A stretch of DNA of 64,000 bases from Allobogoriella deserti (GTDB lineage Bacteria > Actinomycetota > Actinomycetes > Actinomycetales > Actinomycetaceae): assembly GCF_042680605.1 (NCBI RefSeq), contig NZ_JBHUEE010000007.1, forward strand, positions 186,001 to 250,000. The letters are read 5' to 3'. Both the position numbers and the translations under genes were made by a program. This document shows, one piece after another, positions 23,775-32,450 of the stretch (its first letter is position 1; each line of letters begins with the position of its first letter). The notes beneath the pieces are model-generated. The model saw nothing but the letters and a program-made list of their open reading frames with translations, searched no databases and had not been told where the DNA came from.

Positions 23775-25451
23775 ATGCGGGTACTCGGAGTCAACGCACT
23801 GTTCCACGATCCGTCAGCGGCGCTCGTCGTCGACGGCGAGACCGTGGCCGCGGCGGAGGAGGAGCGGTTCTCGCGCCGCAAGCACGGCAAGCGGCCGGTG
23901 CCCTTCGCCGCGTGGGAGCAGCCCGAGCAGGCCATGCGGTGGTGCCTGCAGCAGGCCGGCCTGCGCCCGCAGGACCTCGACGCCGTCGCCTACTCCTTCG
24001 ACCCCGGCCTGGCCCGGCCCGCCGAGGAGATGGGCATGAACGACCCCTGGGATCAGCTGCGCCGGACCTACGCCGAGCGCGCCCCGCACTTCATCGCCTC
24101 CGCCGTGCCCGGCCTGGACCCTGAACAGGTCCGGTTCGTCCCGCACCACGTCGCTCACGCCGCCTCCGGCGCCCTGGCGTCCCCGTACTCCTCGAGCGCG
24201 ACCCTGGTCCTCGACGGTCGCGGCGAGCGCAGCTCACACCTCGCCGGCCGGTACGACCACGGCCGATTGGAGGTCTTCGCCGGGCAGGAGCTGCCGCACT
24301 CGCTCGGCCTGCTGTACGAGTCGCTCACCGAGCATCTCGGGTTCCTGCGCTCCTCCGACGAGTACAAGGTGATGGCCCTAGCCTCCTATGGCCGTCCGCG
24401 GTACCTGGACGAGCTGCGGGAGCTGGTCCACGCCACCGACGACGGCGGGTTCGTCGCCCCGGTCCCGGACTGGGCCCGGTGGGCACCGCCACGGACCGGC
24501 TCCGACTGGGACAGCCTCCACGCCGACCTCGCGTGCTCCGTCCAGGCCCGGCTCGAGGAGGTCCTCGTGGACCTGGCCCGTTGGCTGCACGAGCAGAGCG
24601 GCGAACGAGTGCTGACGATGGCGGGTGGCACGGCCCTGAACTGCGTCGCGAACTCGCGGATCTGGCGGGAGACGCCGTTCGAGGAGGTCTGGGTCCAACC
24701 GGCGGCCGGCGACGCCGGGACCTCGCTTGGGGCCGCTCTGCAGGTCGCCGCCGACGGCGGCCGCGAACCGCAGCCGATGTCCGGTGCGGCGCTGGGCCGC
24801 GGCTGGTCCGACGACGAGCTCGCCGCGCGGCTCCGGGGCGCCGCCGTGCCGTTCACCACCCCCGACGACCTCGCCGAGGAGGTGGCCGAGATCCTGGCGC
24901 ACGATGGCGTCGTCGGCTGGTTCGACGGGCGCAGCGAGTTCGGGCCGCGCGCTCTCGGGCAGCGTTCGCTGCTCGCCCATCCGGGACATGCGGAGAACCT
25001 CGAGCGACTCAACGACGTCAAGGGACGCGAGCAGTTCCGGCCGGTCGCGCCGATGGTGCTGGCCGATCGGGCGGCCGAGATCTTCTCCGGCGGACCGATC
25101 CCGAGCCCGTACATGTTGTTCGTGCACGAGGTCGCACCCGCCTGGCGGGACCGGATTCCGGCCACGGTGCACGTCGACGGAACCGCACGCATCCAGACGG
25201 TCGATCCCGCCACCCAGCCTCGGCTCGGCGCGATGCTCGAGGCCTTCGCCGCTCGCACCGGCCTGCCCGTGGTCATCAACACCTCGCTCAACACGGCGGG
25301 CCGTCCCATGGTCGACGACCCCCGCGACGCCCTCGAGCTGTTCGGCTCCGCGCCGGTCGACGCGCTGGTGGTCGGTCCGCACCTGGTCCGGCGCGCGGAG
25401 ATGTTCGCGCCCGTCGTCCGGGAGGTCGCGACCGCCGGGGCCGCCCGATGA
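23775..25451 (+). CDS. NodU/CmcH-family carbamoyltransferase (first gene of heptose glycan operon)
   Basis: A 558-residue O-carbamoyltransferase that would transfer a carbamoyl group from carbamoyl phosphate, via carbamoyl-adenylate, to a sugar hydroxyl. The N-terminal Kae1-like domain starts MRVLGVNALFHDPSAALV and has AEEERFSRRKHG and the metal-binding HHVAHA at 124-129. The C-terminal domain has GWFDGRSEFGPRALGQRS, KGREQFRPVAPMVL and VVINTSLNTAGRPMVDDP. GGAG lies just before the ATG at 23775, which fits the family N-terminus. The stop overlaps the next gene by 4 nt, starting a chain of eight such overlaps. Context suggests it decorates the heptose-containing glycan. Confidence 0.9.
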   Translation: MRVLGVNALFHDPSAALVVDGETVAAAEEERFSRRKHGKRPVPFAAWEQPEQAMRWCLQQAGLRPQDLDAVAYSFDPGLARPAEEMGMNDPWDQLRRTYAERAPHFIASAVPGLDPEQVRFVPHHVAHAASGALASPYSSSATLVLDGRGERSSHLAGRYDHGRLEVFAGQELPHSLGLLYESLTEHLGFLRSSDEYKVMALASYGRPRYLDELRELVHATDDGGFVAPVPDWARWAPPRTGSDWDSLHADLACSVQARLEEVLVDLARWLHEQSGERVLTMAGGTALNCVANSRIWRETPFEEVWVQPAAGDAGTSLGAALQVAADGGREPQPMSGAALGRGWSDDELAARLRGAAVPFTTPDDLAEEVAEILAHDGVVGWFDGRSEFGPRALGQRSLLAHPGHAENLERLNDVKGREQFRPVAPMVLADRAAEIFSGGPIPSPYMLFVHEVAPAWRDRIPATVHVDGTARIQTVDPATQPRLGAMLEAFAARTGLPVVINTSLNTAGRPMVDDPRDALELFGSAPVDALVVGPHLVRRAEMFAPVVREVATAGAAR

Positions 25452-27019
25452 CGCCCGAGTACGCCGTCGTCGTCCCGTCGGTCGGCCGGCCCAGCTTGGA
25501 GACGCTGCTACGCGGACTGTCCGAACAGGAGCTCCCGCCTGTGGAGGTCGTCGTGGCCGACGACCGACCGCTGCGCCAGACCACCCCGCTGGCCGCTACG
25601 GCCGGCTCCGTGCCGGTCCGCGTGGTCCGGTCCGGCGGCCGCGGCCCGGCGGCGGCGCGCAACGCCGGCTGGCGCTCGACGACCACGCCGTGGATCGCCT
25701 TCCTCGACGACGACATCGAGGTGCCCCGGGACTGGTCCGCGGCACTGGCGCAGGACCTCGACCAGGTGGCCGACGACGTCGCGGGCGTGCAGGGCCGGAT
25801 CACCGTTCCGCTGCCGGCCAGCCGCCGCCCGACCGACTGGGAACGCAACACCGCCGGCCTCGAGGGGGCCGTCTGGGCGACGGCGGACATGGTCTACCGC
25901 CGCCGGGCGCTCGAGGAGGTCGCCGGCTTCGACGAGCGGTTCCCCCGGGCCTACCGCGAGGACGCCGACCTCGCCCTCCGGATCCGCGACGCCGGTTGGC
26001 GCCTGGTCCGGGGCGGGCGGCACATCGTCCACCCGGTCCGGCCGGCCGACTGGCGCGTCAGCCTCCGCGTGCAGGCCGGCGCCGCCGACGACGCCCTCAT
26101 GCGGTCCCTGCACGGTCCCGCCTGGCGCGAGCGTGCCGAGACCGGCCAGGGCCGCTTCCGGTGGCACGCCGCGACGGTCGCCGCCGCCTGCGGGGCCGCC
26201 CTCGCCGGCCTGACCGGTCATCGACGGACGGCGACGGCCCTCGCGGCCTGCTGGGCCGGCCTGACCGCCGACTTCACCATCCGGCGGGTCCGGCCCGGCC
26301 CCCGCCCGGGCGAAGACGGGTGGACGGCCGAGGGGGTGCGCATGGCCGTCACCTCGGCCGCGATCCCGTTCGCCGCCGTCGTCCACCGCGCCCGCGGCCT
26401 GGTCCGGAACCGGGACGTGCCCACCTGGCCACCACCGCTGCGCGCGGTCCTCTTCGACCGTGACGGCACCCTCGTTCACGACGAGCCCTACAACGGCGAC
26501 CCGGCCCTGGTCCGGCCCGTCGACGGCGCCGCGGCGGCGGTCGGCCGGCTGCGAGAGGCGGGCATCGCCGTCGGCGTGGTGACCAACCAGTCCGGGATCG
26601 GCCGCGGGCTGCTCACCGCCGACCAGGCCGGTGCGGTGAACGCCCGGATCGAGGAGGTGATCGGCCCGGTCGAGATCTGGCAGATCTGTCCGCACCGGCC
26701 GGACGCCGGCTGCACGTGCCGCAAACCCGCGCCCGGGATGATCCTCGGCGCGGCCGCCGCCCTCGGGATCTCTCCCGCCCAGTGCGCGGTGATCGGGGAC
26801 ATCGGCGCCGACGTCGCCGCAGCCCACGCGGCCGGCGCCCGTGCCGTCCTCGTGCCGACGCCGCAGACCCGTCCGGAAGAGGTCGACGACGCGGCTACGA
26901 CCGCCGCCGTGGCCGCGGACGTCGAGGCCGCCGTCGAGTTGTTACTGCGCGGCGACCGCCGCACGGAGACCGCCACCGGGCGGCCCGCGCCCGCCCCCGA
27001 GGTGGTGGTCCCCTCATGA
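25448..27019 (+). CDS. Fusion of GT2 glycosyltransferase and GmhB-like heptose bisphosphatase
   Basis: A 523-residue two-domain protein. Residues ~1-230 are a GT-A glycosyltransferase: YAVVVPSVGRPSLETLL, GPAAARNAGW, DDD at 87-89 for the metal-nucleotide, and YREDADLALR at 169-178. A hydrophobic helical linker follows. Residues ~332-490 are a HAD phosphatase with the D,D-heptose 1,7-bisphosphate phosphatase features: FDRDGTL (336-342), VTNQSGIGRG, and the zinc site C414, H416, C422, C424 followed by RKPAPGM. The HAD half would supply the GmhB step of ADP-heptose synthesis, while the GT half transfers a sugar. Both ends overlap neighbours by 4 nt. Confidence 0.88.
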   Translation: MTPEYAVVVPSVGRPSLETLLRGLSEQELPPVEVVVADDRPLRQTTPLAATAGSVPVRVVRSGGRGPAAARNAGWRSTTTPWIAFLDDDIEVPRDWSAALAQDLDQVADDVAGVQGRITVPLPASRRPTDWERNTAGLEGAVWATADMVYRRRALEEVAGFDERFPRAYREDADLALRIRDAGWRLVRGGRHIVHPVRPADWRVSLRVQAGAADDALMRSLHGPAWRERAETGQGRFRWHAATVAAACGAALAGLTGHRRTATALAACWAGLTADFTIRRVRPGPRPGEDGWTAEGVRMAVTSAAIPFAAVVHRARGLVRNRDVPTWPPPLRAVLFDRDGTLVHDEPYNGDPALVRPVDGAAAAVGRLREAGIAVGVVTNQSGIGRGLLTADQAGAVNARIEEVIGPVEIWQICPHRPDAGCTCRKPAPGMILGAAAALGISPAQCAVIGDIGADVAAAHAAGARAVLVPTPQTRPEEVDDAATTAAVAADVEAAVELLLRGDRRTETATGRPAPAPEVVVPS

Positions 27020-28038
27020 GCCGCACGCTCGCCGTCCGCCTCGACAACGAAGGCGACGTCCTGCTCACGGGCCCCGCGTTGCGGGCATTGGCAGCCACCA
27101 CCGACATCCTGGACGTCCTCGTCGCGCCGTCCGGGCTCGCCGCCGCCGAACTCCTGCCGGAGATCTGCGAGAGGCTGGTCTACCCGGCGCCGTGGAGCGG
27201 TTTCGATCCGCCGCCGGTGGACGCCGCAGCCACCCGCGAGCTCGTCGCCAAGCTGGCCTGCCGCGGGTACGACCGCTGCGTCGTCTTCACCTCGTACCAC
27301 CAGTCCCCGTTGCCCATGGCGTTGTTGGCGCGACTGGCCGGGATCGGGTTCGTCGCCGCGACCAGCGAGGACTACCCCGGCTCGCTGCTGTCCGTGCGCC
27401 ATCGGCGTCCGGACGGCCTGCACGAGGTGGAGGCGGCGCTGGACCTGGCCTACGCCGCGGGTGGCCGGCTGCCGGCCGGCGACGACGGTCGCCCGGCCGT
27501 CCAGGGCCCGCTGCCCGACGTCGGGCATCTGCTGGACGACGACGAACCGTACGTCGTGGTCCATCCCGGTGCCTCGGTGCCGGCCCGGGCCCTGACGGCC
27601 GAGCACGCCGGCAGCATCGTCGAGGCGCTGCGGGCGACCGGCTGGCGGGTCGTCGTCACCGGCGGACCGGGCGACGCACGACTGACGGCACCCGCCGCGG
27701 CCCGCGGCGCCCTGGACCTCGGTGGACGCACGAGCTTCGCCGAGCTCGCCACGGTGCTCGCCCACGCCCACTGCGTCGTCGTCGGCAACACTGGCCCTGC
27801 CCACCTGGCCACCGCGGTGGACACCCCGGTGGTGTCCTTGTTCTCCCCTGTCGTGCCTGCCGAGCGCTGGGCGCCGTACGGACGGGACGTCGTCGTGCTC
27901 GGCGACCAGCGGGCGGCGTGCGCGAACACCCGCGCCCGGGAGTGCCCCGTCCCCGGTCACCCCTGCGTGTCCGAGGTGGACGCCGCCGCCGTCGTGGCGG
28001 CGGTGGCGGGCCTGACCACGGGGAGGGCGGCCGCGTGA
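27016..28038 (+). CDS. GT9 heptosyltransferase-like glycosyltransferase
   Basis: A 340-residue GT9 (ADP-heptose:LPS heptosyltransferase-like) protein of the GT-B fold. The N-terminal domain starts TLAVRLDNEGDVLLTGPALRAL in family style. The donor-side domain has YVVVHPGASVPARALT and VVVGNTGPAHLATAVDTPVV, the typical nucleotide-sugar motif. With ADP-heptose enzymes in the same operon it is the natural candidate to transfer heptose onto an acceptor. In a Gram-positive the acceptor cannot be LPS lipid A and is unknown. The start overlaps the previous stop, and the stop overlaps the next GTG. Confidence 0.88.
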   Translation: MSRTLAVRLDNEGDVLLTGPALRALAATTDILDVLVAPSGLAAAELLPEICERLVYPAPWSGFDPPPVDAAATRELVAKLACRGYDRCVVFTSYHQSPLPMALLARLAGIGFVAATSEDYPGSLLSVRHRRPDGLHEVEAALDLAYAAGGRLPAGDDGRPAVQGPLPDVGHLLDDDEPYVVVHPGASVPARALTAEHAGSIVEALRATGWRVVVTGGPGDARLTAPAAARGALDLGGRTSFAELATVLAHAHCVVVGNTGPAHLATAVDTPVVSLFSPVVPAERWAPYGRDVVVLGDQRAACANTRARECPVPGHPCVSEVDAAAVVAAVAGLTTGRAAA

Positions 28039-29000
28039 GGGCGCTGCGGGTGCTCGTCTGGCACGTCCACGGCTCGTGGCTCACCGCGTTCGTCCACGGT
28101 GGCGAGGAGTACCTGCTGCCCGTGGTACCCGGCCGCGGTCCGGAGGGGCGCGGACGCGCGCAGACGTGGGACTGGCCCTCACGGGCTCGCGAGGTCACGC
28201 CGGAGGAACTGGCGCAGGAGCCGATCGACGTCGTCCTCCTGCAGCGGCCCGACGAGCTCGAGCTGCTGGAGCGGTGGACCGGCCTGCGCGCGGGGACGGA
28301 CGTGCCGGCGGTCTACGTCGAGCACAACACCCCGCGCGGACCGGCCGTCGAGACGCGGCATCCGCTCGCCGACCGGGAGGACATCCCGCTGGTCCACGTC
28401 ACCGCGTTCAACGCCCTCGCATGGGACAACGGAGGAGCTCCGGTGCGGGTCATCGAGCACGGGGTGCTCGACCCGGGCGCGCGGTACACCGGAGAGCTGG
28501 ACCGGATCGGCGCCGTGGTCAACGAGCCGGTACGACGTCACCGTGTCGCCGGCACGGACATCCTCCTGACTCTGTCCCGCCGGCTGCCGATGTCGGTCTT
28601 CGGCATCGGCGTCGACCCGCTGGCCCGCGAGAACCCCGGCCTGCACGGTCACCTGCACAACCTCGACCAGGACGCCATGCACACGGCGCTGGCGCGACAC
28701 CGCGCCTACCTCCACCCCTACCGCTGGACCTCGCTCGGACTCTCTCTCATCGAGGCGATGACCCTCGGTATGCCGGTGCTGGCGCTCGCGACCACGGCCG
28801 CGCCGGAAGCCGTCCCGGCTGAGGCCGGAGTGGTCAGCTCGGACCCGGACGTCCTGGCCGAGGCCGCACAGCGGTGGTTGTCCGACCCCGACGAGGCCCG
28901 CGAACGCGGCGCCGCCGCCCGGCGCCACGCCCTGAACCGGTACGGCCTGGACCGATTCGTCACCGAGTGGCACCAGCAGCTCGAGGAGGTTGTCCGATGA
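28035..29000 (+). CDS. Glycosyltransferase, GT-B type
   Basis: A 321-residue protein starting with GTG in a 4-nt overlap. Its N-terminus is LRVLVWHVHGSWLTAFVHGG, and AVYVEHNTPRGPAVETRH lies in the acceptor half. The donor half has RAYLHPYRWTSLGLSLIEAM, the conserved Glu-containing motif of GT4-like enzymes, then MPVLALATTAAPEAV. The usual KG segment before it is weak, so it is a divergent GT4/GT1-type transferase. Its place between the GT9 and the next GT suggests it adds one residue of the surface glycan. Confidence 0.8.
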   Translation: MRALRVLVWHVHGSWLTAFVHGGEEYLLPVVPGRGPEGRGRAQTWDWPSRAREVTPEELAQEPIDVVLLQRPDELELLERWTGLRAGTDVPAVYVEHNTPRGPAVETRHPLADREDIPLVHVTAFNALAWDNGGAPVRVIEHGVLDPGARYTGELDRIGAVVNEPVRRHRVAGTDILLTLSRRLPMSVFGIGVDPLARENPGLHGHLHNLDQDAMHTALARHRAYLHPYRWTSLGLSLIEAMTLGMPVLALATTAAPEAVPAEAGVVSSDPDVLAEAAQRWLSDPDEARERGAAARRHALNRYGLDRFVTEWHQQLEEVVR

Positions 29001-30223
29001 AGATCGCCATGGTCTCCGAGCACGCCAGCCCGCTGGCCGCACTCGGTGGGGTCGACGCGGGCGGTCAGAACGTTTACGTCGCGGAGCTCGCGACCCGGCT
29101 GGCCGGCCGCGGGCACGACGTCGTCGTCTACACCCGACGGGACGAGACGGGGCAGGACGAGCGAGTGCGTACCGACGCCGGCTTCACGGTGGTGCACGTC
29201 CCCGCCGGGCCGGGACAGCCACTCGCCAAGGACGACCTTCCGCCGTACATGCCGGAGTTCGGGCGGTGGCTGGCGGGCGAATGGACGAGAAACCGTCCGC
29301 CGGATGTGGTCCACTCCCACTTCTGGATGTCCGGCCTCGCTACTCTCGAGGCGGTCCGGCACGTCGCCGTCCCCACCGTGCACACCTACCACGCGCTCGG
29401 CACGGTCAAACGGCGCCACCAGGGTGCTGCCGACACCTCACCACCCGGGCGGGTCCGGGCCGAGCGGCGGATCGGTCGCACCATGGACCTCATCGTCTCC
29501 ACCTGCCGCGACGAGGTCGACGAGCTCGCGGCCATGGGCGTCCCGACGCAGCACACCCGCATCGTGCCGTGCGGCGTCGACGCCGAGACCTTCACCGACG
29601 CCCCCGCGGCCGGTGAGCACGATCCGGCCGGCCCGCGCACGCAACCGCACCGGCTGCTCAGCGTCAGCCGCCTCGTGCCCCGCAAGGGCATCGACACCGT
29701 CGTCGCCGCGCTCGCCGATCTGCCCGGCACCGAACTGGTGATCGGTGGCGGCCCGCCGGCGGCCCAGCTCGAGAAGGACCCGGAGATCCGGCGGCTGCGC
29801 GAGGCGGCCGCGCGGGCGGGGGTGATCGACCGCGTGCGCTTTCTCGGCGCGGTGGACCGCGCCGACATGCCGGCGCTGATCCGAGGCAGCGACGTCGTCG
29901 TCACCACGCCGTGGTACGAGCCGTTCGGGATCGTGCCGCTGGAGGCGGCCGCCTGCGGCCGGCCGCTGGTCGGCTCCGCCGTCGGCGGCCTGCTGGACAG
30001 CGTCGACGACGGCGTCACCGGCCGGCTCGTCCCGCCGCGCGACCCGGCCGCCCTTGCGGCCGCGCTCGCGCCGTTGCTCGCCGATGCCGGCCGCCGGCGG
30101 GCGATGGGGGCGCACGCACGGCGCCGTGTGCTGCGGCGCTTCGCCTGGGACGCCGTCACCGACGGCACGCTGGCGGCCTATCGCCAGGTCACCCGCACCG
30201 CGCTCGAGGAGGCACTGGCATGA
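28997..30223 (+). CDS. GT4 glycosyltransferase
   Basis: A 408-residue retaining GT-B transferase. The N-terminal acceptor domain reads KIAMVSEHASPLAALGGVDA, then GGQNVYVAELATRL and PDVVHSHFWMSG, resembling sucrose-synthase/MshA-type enzymes. The donor domain has LLSVSRLVPRKGIDTVVAAL and TPWYEPFGIVPLEAAACG, with the conserved EPFGxxxxE motif. It would transfer a sugar from a nucleotide donor in the cytoplasm. Both gene ends overlap by 4 nt with neighbours. Similarity to MshA is general to the family, and the heptose operon context argues for glycan synthesis rather than mycothiol. Confidence 0.88.
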   Translation: MKIAMVSEHASPLAALGGVDAGGQNVYVAELATRLAGRGHDVVVYTRRDETGQDERVRTDAGFTVVHVPAGPGQPLAKDDLPPYMPEFGRWLAGEWTRNRPPDVVHSHFWMSGLATLEAVRHVAVPTVHTYHALGTVKRRHQGAADTSPPGRVRAERRIGRTMDLIVSTCRDEVDELAAMGVPTQHTRIVPCGVDAETFTDAPAAGEHDPAGPRTQPHRLLSVSRLVPRKGIDTVVAALADLPGTELVIGGGPPAAQLEKDPEIRRLREAAARAGVIDRVRFLGAVDRADMPALIRGSDVVVTTPWYEPFGIVPLEAAACGRPLVGSAVGGLLDSVDDGVTGRLVPPRDPAALAAALAPLLADAGRRRAMGAHARRRVLRRFAWDAVTDGTLAAYRQVTRTALEEALA

Positions 30224-30933
30224 CGACCACCCTGTGGCTCGAGGACCACGCTCGTGAGCTGACCGGCGCGCTCGAGGGACTGTGCACCGACGCCGGCACC
30301 GTCTCGCGCTGGGCGCGGTTGCTGGCCGAACGTCTCGTCGCGGGCGGCAGGCTGCTCGTGGCCGGCAACGGCGGCAGCGCCGCGGAGGCCCAGCACCTCA
30401 CCGGAGAACTCGTCGGCCGGTTCCTCACCGAACGACGGCCGTACTCCGCGATCTGCCTCTCCGCCGAGACATCGGCGCTGACGGCGATCGTCAACGACTA
30501 CGGGCCCGATGAGGCGTTCGCGCGACAGGTCGAGGCCCACGGGCGCCGCGACGACGTCCTCATCCTGCTGTCCACCTCCGGCGCGTCCGCCAACGTGCTC
30601 GCCGCCGCCGACCGAGGCCGCGAGCTCGGTCTGCACGTGTGGGCGATGACCGGGCCGGGGCCCAACCCGCTGCAGGCCCGCAGCCACGACACCTTGTGCG
30701 TGGCCGCGTCCTCGACGGCGGCGATCCAGGAGATGCACCTCGTGGTCGTTCACGCGCTGTGTGCCGCGGTGGACGCCGAGCTCGGCGAGCTGGACGGCCT
30801 GGTGTCCCGGCGCCCGCGGCCGGCGGCGGCCGCCGCGTCGGCGGTGCCGGCCCAGGTGAACGGGCCGGCCCAGGTGAACGGGCCGGCCCAGGTGAACGGG
30901 CCGGCCCAGGTGAACGGAAGGACCGCGACATGA
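30220..30933 (+). CDS. gmhA: Sedoheptulose-7-phosphate isomerase (SIS domain) with PAQVNG repeat tail
   Basis: A 237-residue SIS-domain protein of the GmhA type, first enzyme of ADP-heptose synthesis. It converts sedoheptulose 7-phosphate to glycero-manno-heptose 7-phosphate. Key segments are LLVAGNGGSAAEAQHLTGEL (the phosphate loop N50-S53 and the catalytic-region Glu), ILLSTSGASANVLAAADRG and the late EMHLVVVHALC helix with its His. The last ~25 residues are foreign to the family: PAQVNG is repeated four times, encoded by perfect 18-bp tandem repeats just before the hldE start. The start and stop both overlap neighbours by 4 nt. Confidence 0.88.
   Translation: MTTTLWLEDHARELTGALEGLCTDAGTVSRWARLLAERLVAGGRLLVAGNGGSAAEAQHLTGELVGRFLTERRPYSAICLSAETSALTAIVNDYGPDEAFARQVEAHGRRDDVLILLSTSGASANVLAAADRGRELGLHVWAMTGPGPNPLQARSHDTLCVAASSTAAIQEMHLVVVHALCAAVDAELGELDGLVSRRPRPAAAAASAVPAQVNGPAQVNGPAQVNGPAQVNGRTAT
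30847..30918 (+). repeat. Four tandem 18-bp repeats encoding PAQVNG
   Basis: Units of CCGGCCCAGGTGAACGGG at 30847, 30865, 30883 and 30901, the last ending in A. They are in frame at the 3' end of gmhA, so a change in copy number would alter tail length by six residues without a frameshift. The final unit runs into the ribosome site of hldE. Confidence 0.95.
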
Positions 30934-32450
30934 CCGGCGATCAGATCTCCCGCCGTCCGCACGTCGTCGTCATCGGGGACGTCGTCCTCGACCGCGACGT
31001 CGAAGGGTCCGCCACCAGGCTGAGCCCGGACGGTCCGGTGCCGGTGGTCGACGTCGCCGACGTGCGGGAGTCTCCCGGCGGCGCAGGGCTCGCCGCGCTG
31101 CTGTGCGTCGAGCGCGGAGCACGGGTGAGCCTGGTCGCGCCGATCGCCGCGGACGAGGCAGGAGACCGACTGGCCGCACGGCTGGGCGAGGCGATGACCG
31201 TGGTGCGTCTGCCGCACACGGGCCCGACACGGACGAAGACCCGGGTCCGTTCGGGCGGGCAGTCCCTGGTGCGGGTGGACGACGGCGGACCCGCCGGCCC
31301 GGGCCAGGTCGACCCGTCCGAGGTGCGTCTGGTGCTCGACGCCGCCGACCTCGTCCTCGTCTCCGACTACGGTGCCGGTGTCACGCGGGACGAGGAGTTG
31401 CGACGGCTGCTCGCCGCAACGGCGATGCGCTCGCGGCTCTTGTGGGACCCGCACCCGCGTGGCGGGGCGCCGGTGCCCGCGGCGAGCCTGGTGACCCCGA
31501 ACGTCGCCGAGGCCCGCAGTACCGCGCCCGACGACGCCGCGACCCCGGACGTGCTCGCCGCCGATCTCGTCACGCGCTGGCAGGCCGAGTCGGTGTGCGT
31601 GACCGCCGGGTCCGACGGGGCGTATCTGGGACGCAGCGGTCAGGAGCCGGTGTTCTTCCCGGCTATCGAGGCCGGCGGCGACCCGTGCGGAGCCGGTGAT
31701 GCGCTGGCGGCGAGCTGCGCCGTCGCCCTGGCCGGTGGGTCGACAGTGACCGACGCCGTCGAGCGCGGTGTCGCGCACGCGTCCGCGTGGGTGGCCTCCG
31801 GTGGCGCGGACGGGTTCCGTGCCCGTCGATGTGCTCGCTCGACCGATGCGGACGACGTCGGAGATGTCGCAAGCGCCGTGCGCACCGGCAGCGGGCCACG
31901 CGACGGGAGCGAGACGAGCGCGGAACGCGACCCGCGGGCCGTGATCGGCAACGGCGTGCCGGCCGAACCCGAGGCCCTGACGCGGCTGGCCGCACGTCTG
32001 CGCGCCGACGGCGGCACCCTGGTGGCCACCGGTGGCTGCTTCGACCTCGTGCACGCCGGCCACGTGGCCACCCTCGAGGCCGCGCGCCGGCTCGGTGACC
32101 ACCTGGTGGTGCTGATGAACTCGGACGCCTCCGTCACGCGCCTCAAGGGGCCGGGGCGTCCAGTGGTGCCCGCCGCGGACCGCGCGCGGGTGCTGGCCGC
32201 ACTGGACTGCGTGGACGCCGTCGTCGTCTTCGACGAGGACGATCCGCGCGCCATGTTGGACCGCCTCCAGCCGGACGTGTGGGCCAAGGGCGGTGACTAC
32301 GGCACCGCGCCGTTGCCGGAGTCCGAGGTGGTGCGCCACCACGGCGGGCGGGTGGTGGTGCTGCCGTACGTGGACGGCCGCTCGACGACCTCGATCATCG
32401 AACGCTCGGGCCTGGCCCGGGTGCACAGCGACGGAAGGAGCACGGCATGA
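30930..32450 (+). CDS. hldE: Bifunctional heptose 7-phosphate kinase/heptose 1-phosphate adenylyltransferase
   Basis: A 506-residue two-domain protein. Residues ~10-300 are a PfkB/ribokinase-type kinase with VVVIGDVVLDRDVEG at the start and GGDPCGAGDALAAS near the end; D257 is the expected catalytic base. A charged, low-complexity linker of about 45 residues follows. Residues ~350-506 are a nucleotidyltransferase with GGCFDLVHAGHVATL (HAGH at 375-378), VLMNSDASV and PDVWAKGGDY. E. coli HldE has the same order of domains. It would phosphorylate heptose 7-phosphate and, after the GmhB step, adenylate heptose 1-phosphate. Overlaps of 4 nt lie at both ends. Confidence 0.9.
   Translation: MTGDQISRRPHVVVIGDVVLDRDVEGSATRLSPDGPVPVVDVADVRESPGGAGLAALLCVERGARVSLVAPIAADEAGDRLAARLGEAMTVVRLPHTGPTRTKTRVRSGGQSLVRVDDGGPAGPGQVDPSEVRLVLDAADLVLVSDYGAGVTRDEELRRLLAATAMRSRLLWDPHPRGGAPVPAASLVTPNVAEARSTAPDDAATPDVLAADLVTRWQAESVCVTAGSDGAYLGRSGQEPVFFPAIEAGGDPCGAGDALAASCAVALAGGSTVTDAVERGVAHASAWVASGGADGFRARRCARSTDADDVGDVASAVRTGSGPRDGSETSAERDPRAVIGNGVPAEPEALTRLAARLRADGGTLVATGGCFDLVHAGHVATLEAARRLGDHLVVLMNSDASVTRLKGPGRPVVPAADRARVLAALDCVDAVVVFDEDDPRAMLDRLQPDVWAKGGDYGTAPLPESEVVRHHGGRVVVLPYVDGRSTTSIIERSGLARVHSDGRSTA

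Noticed and set aside
24479..25447. Upstream extension of the GT2-GmhB frame through the carbamoyltransferase gene
   Set aside because: The open frame continues upstream only because stops are rare in this GC-rich DNA. The ATG at 25448 in a 4-nt overlap starts exactly at the GT2 fold.
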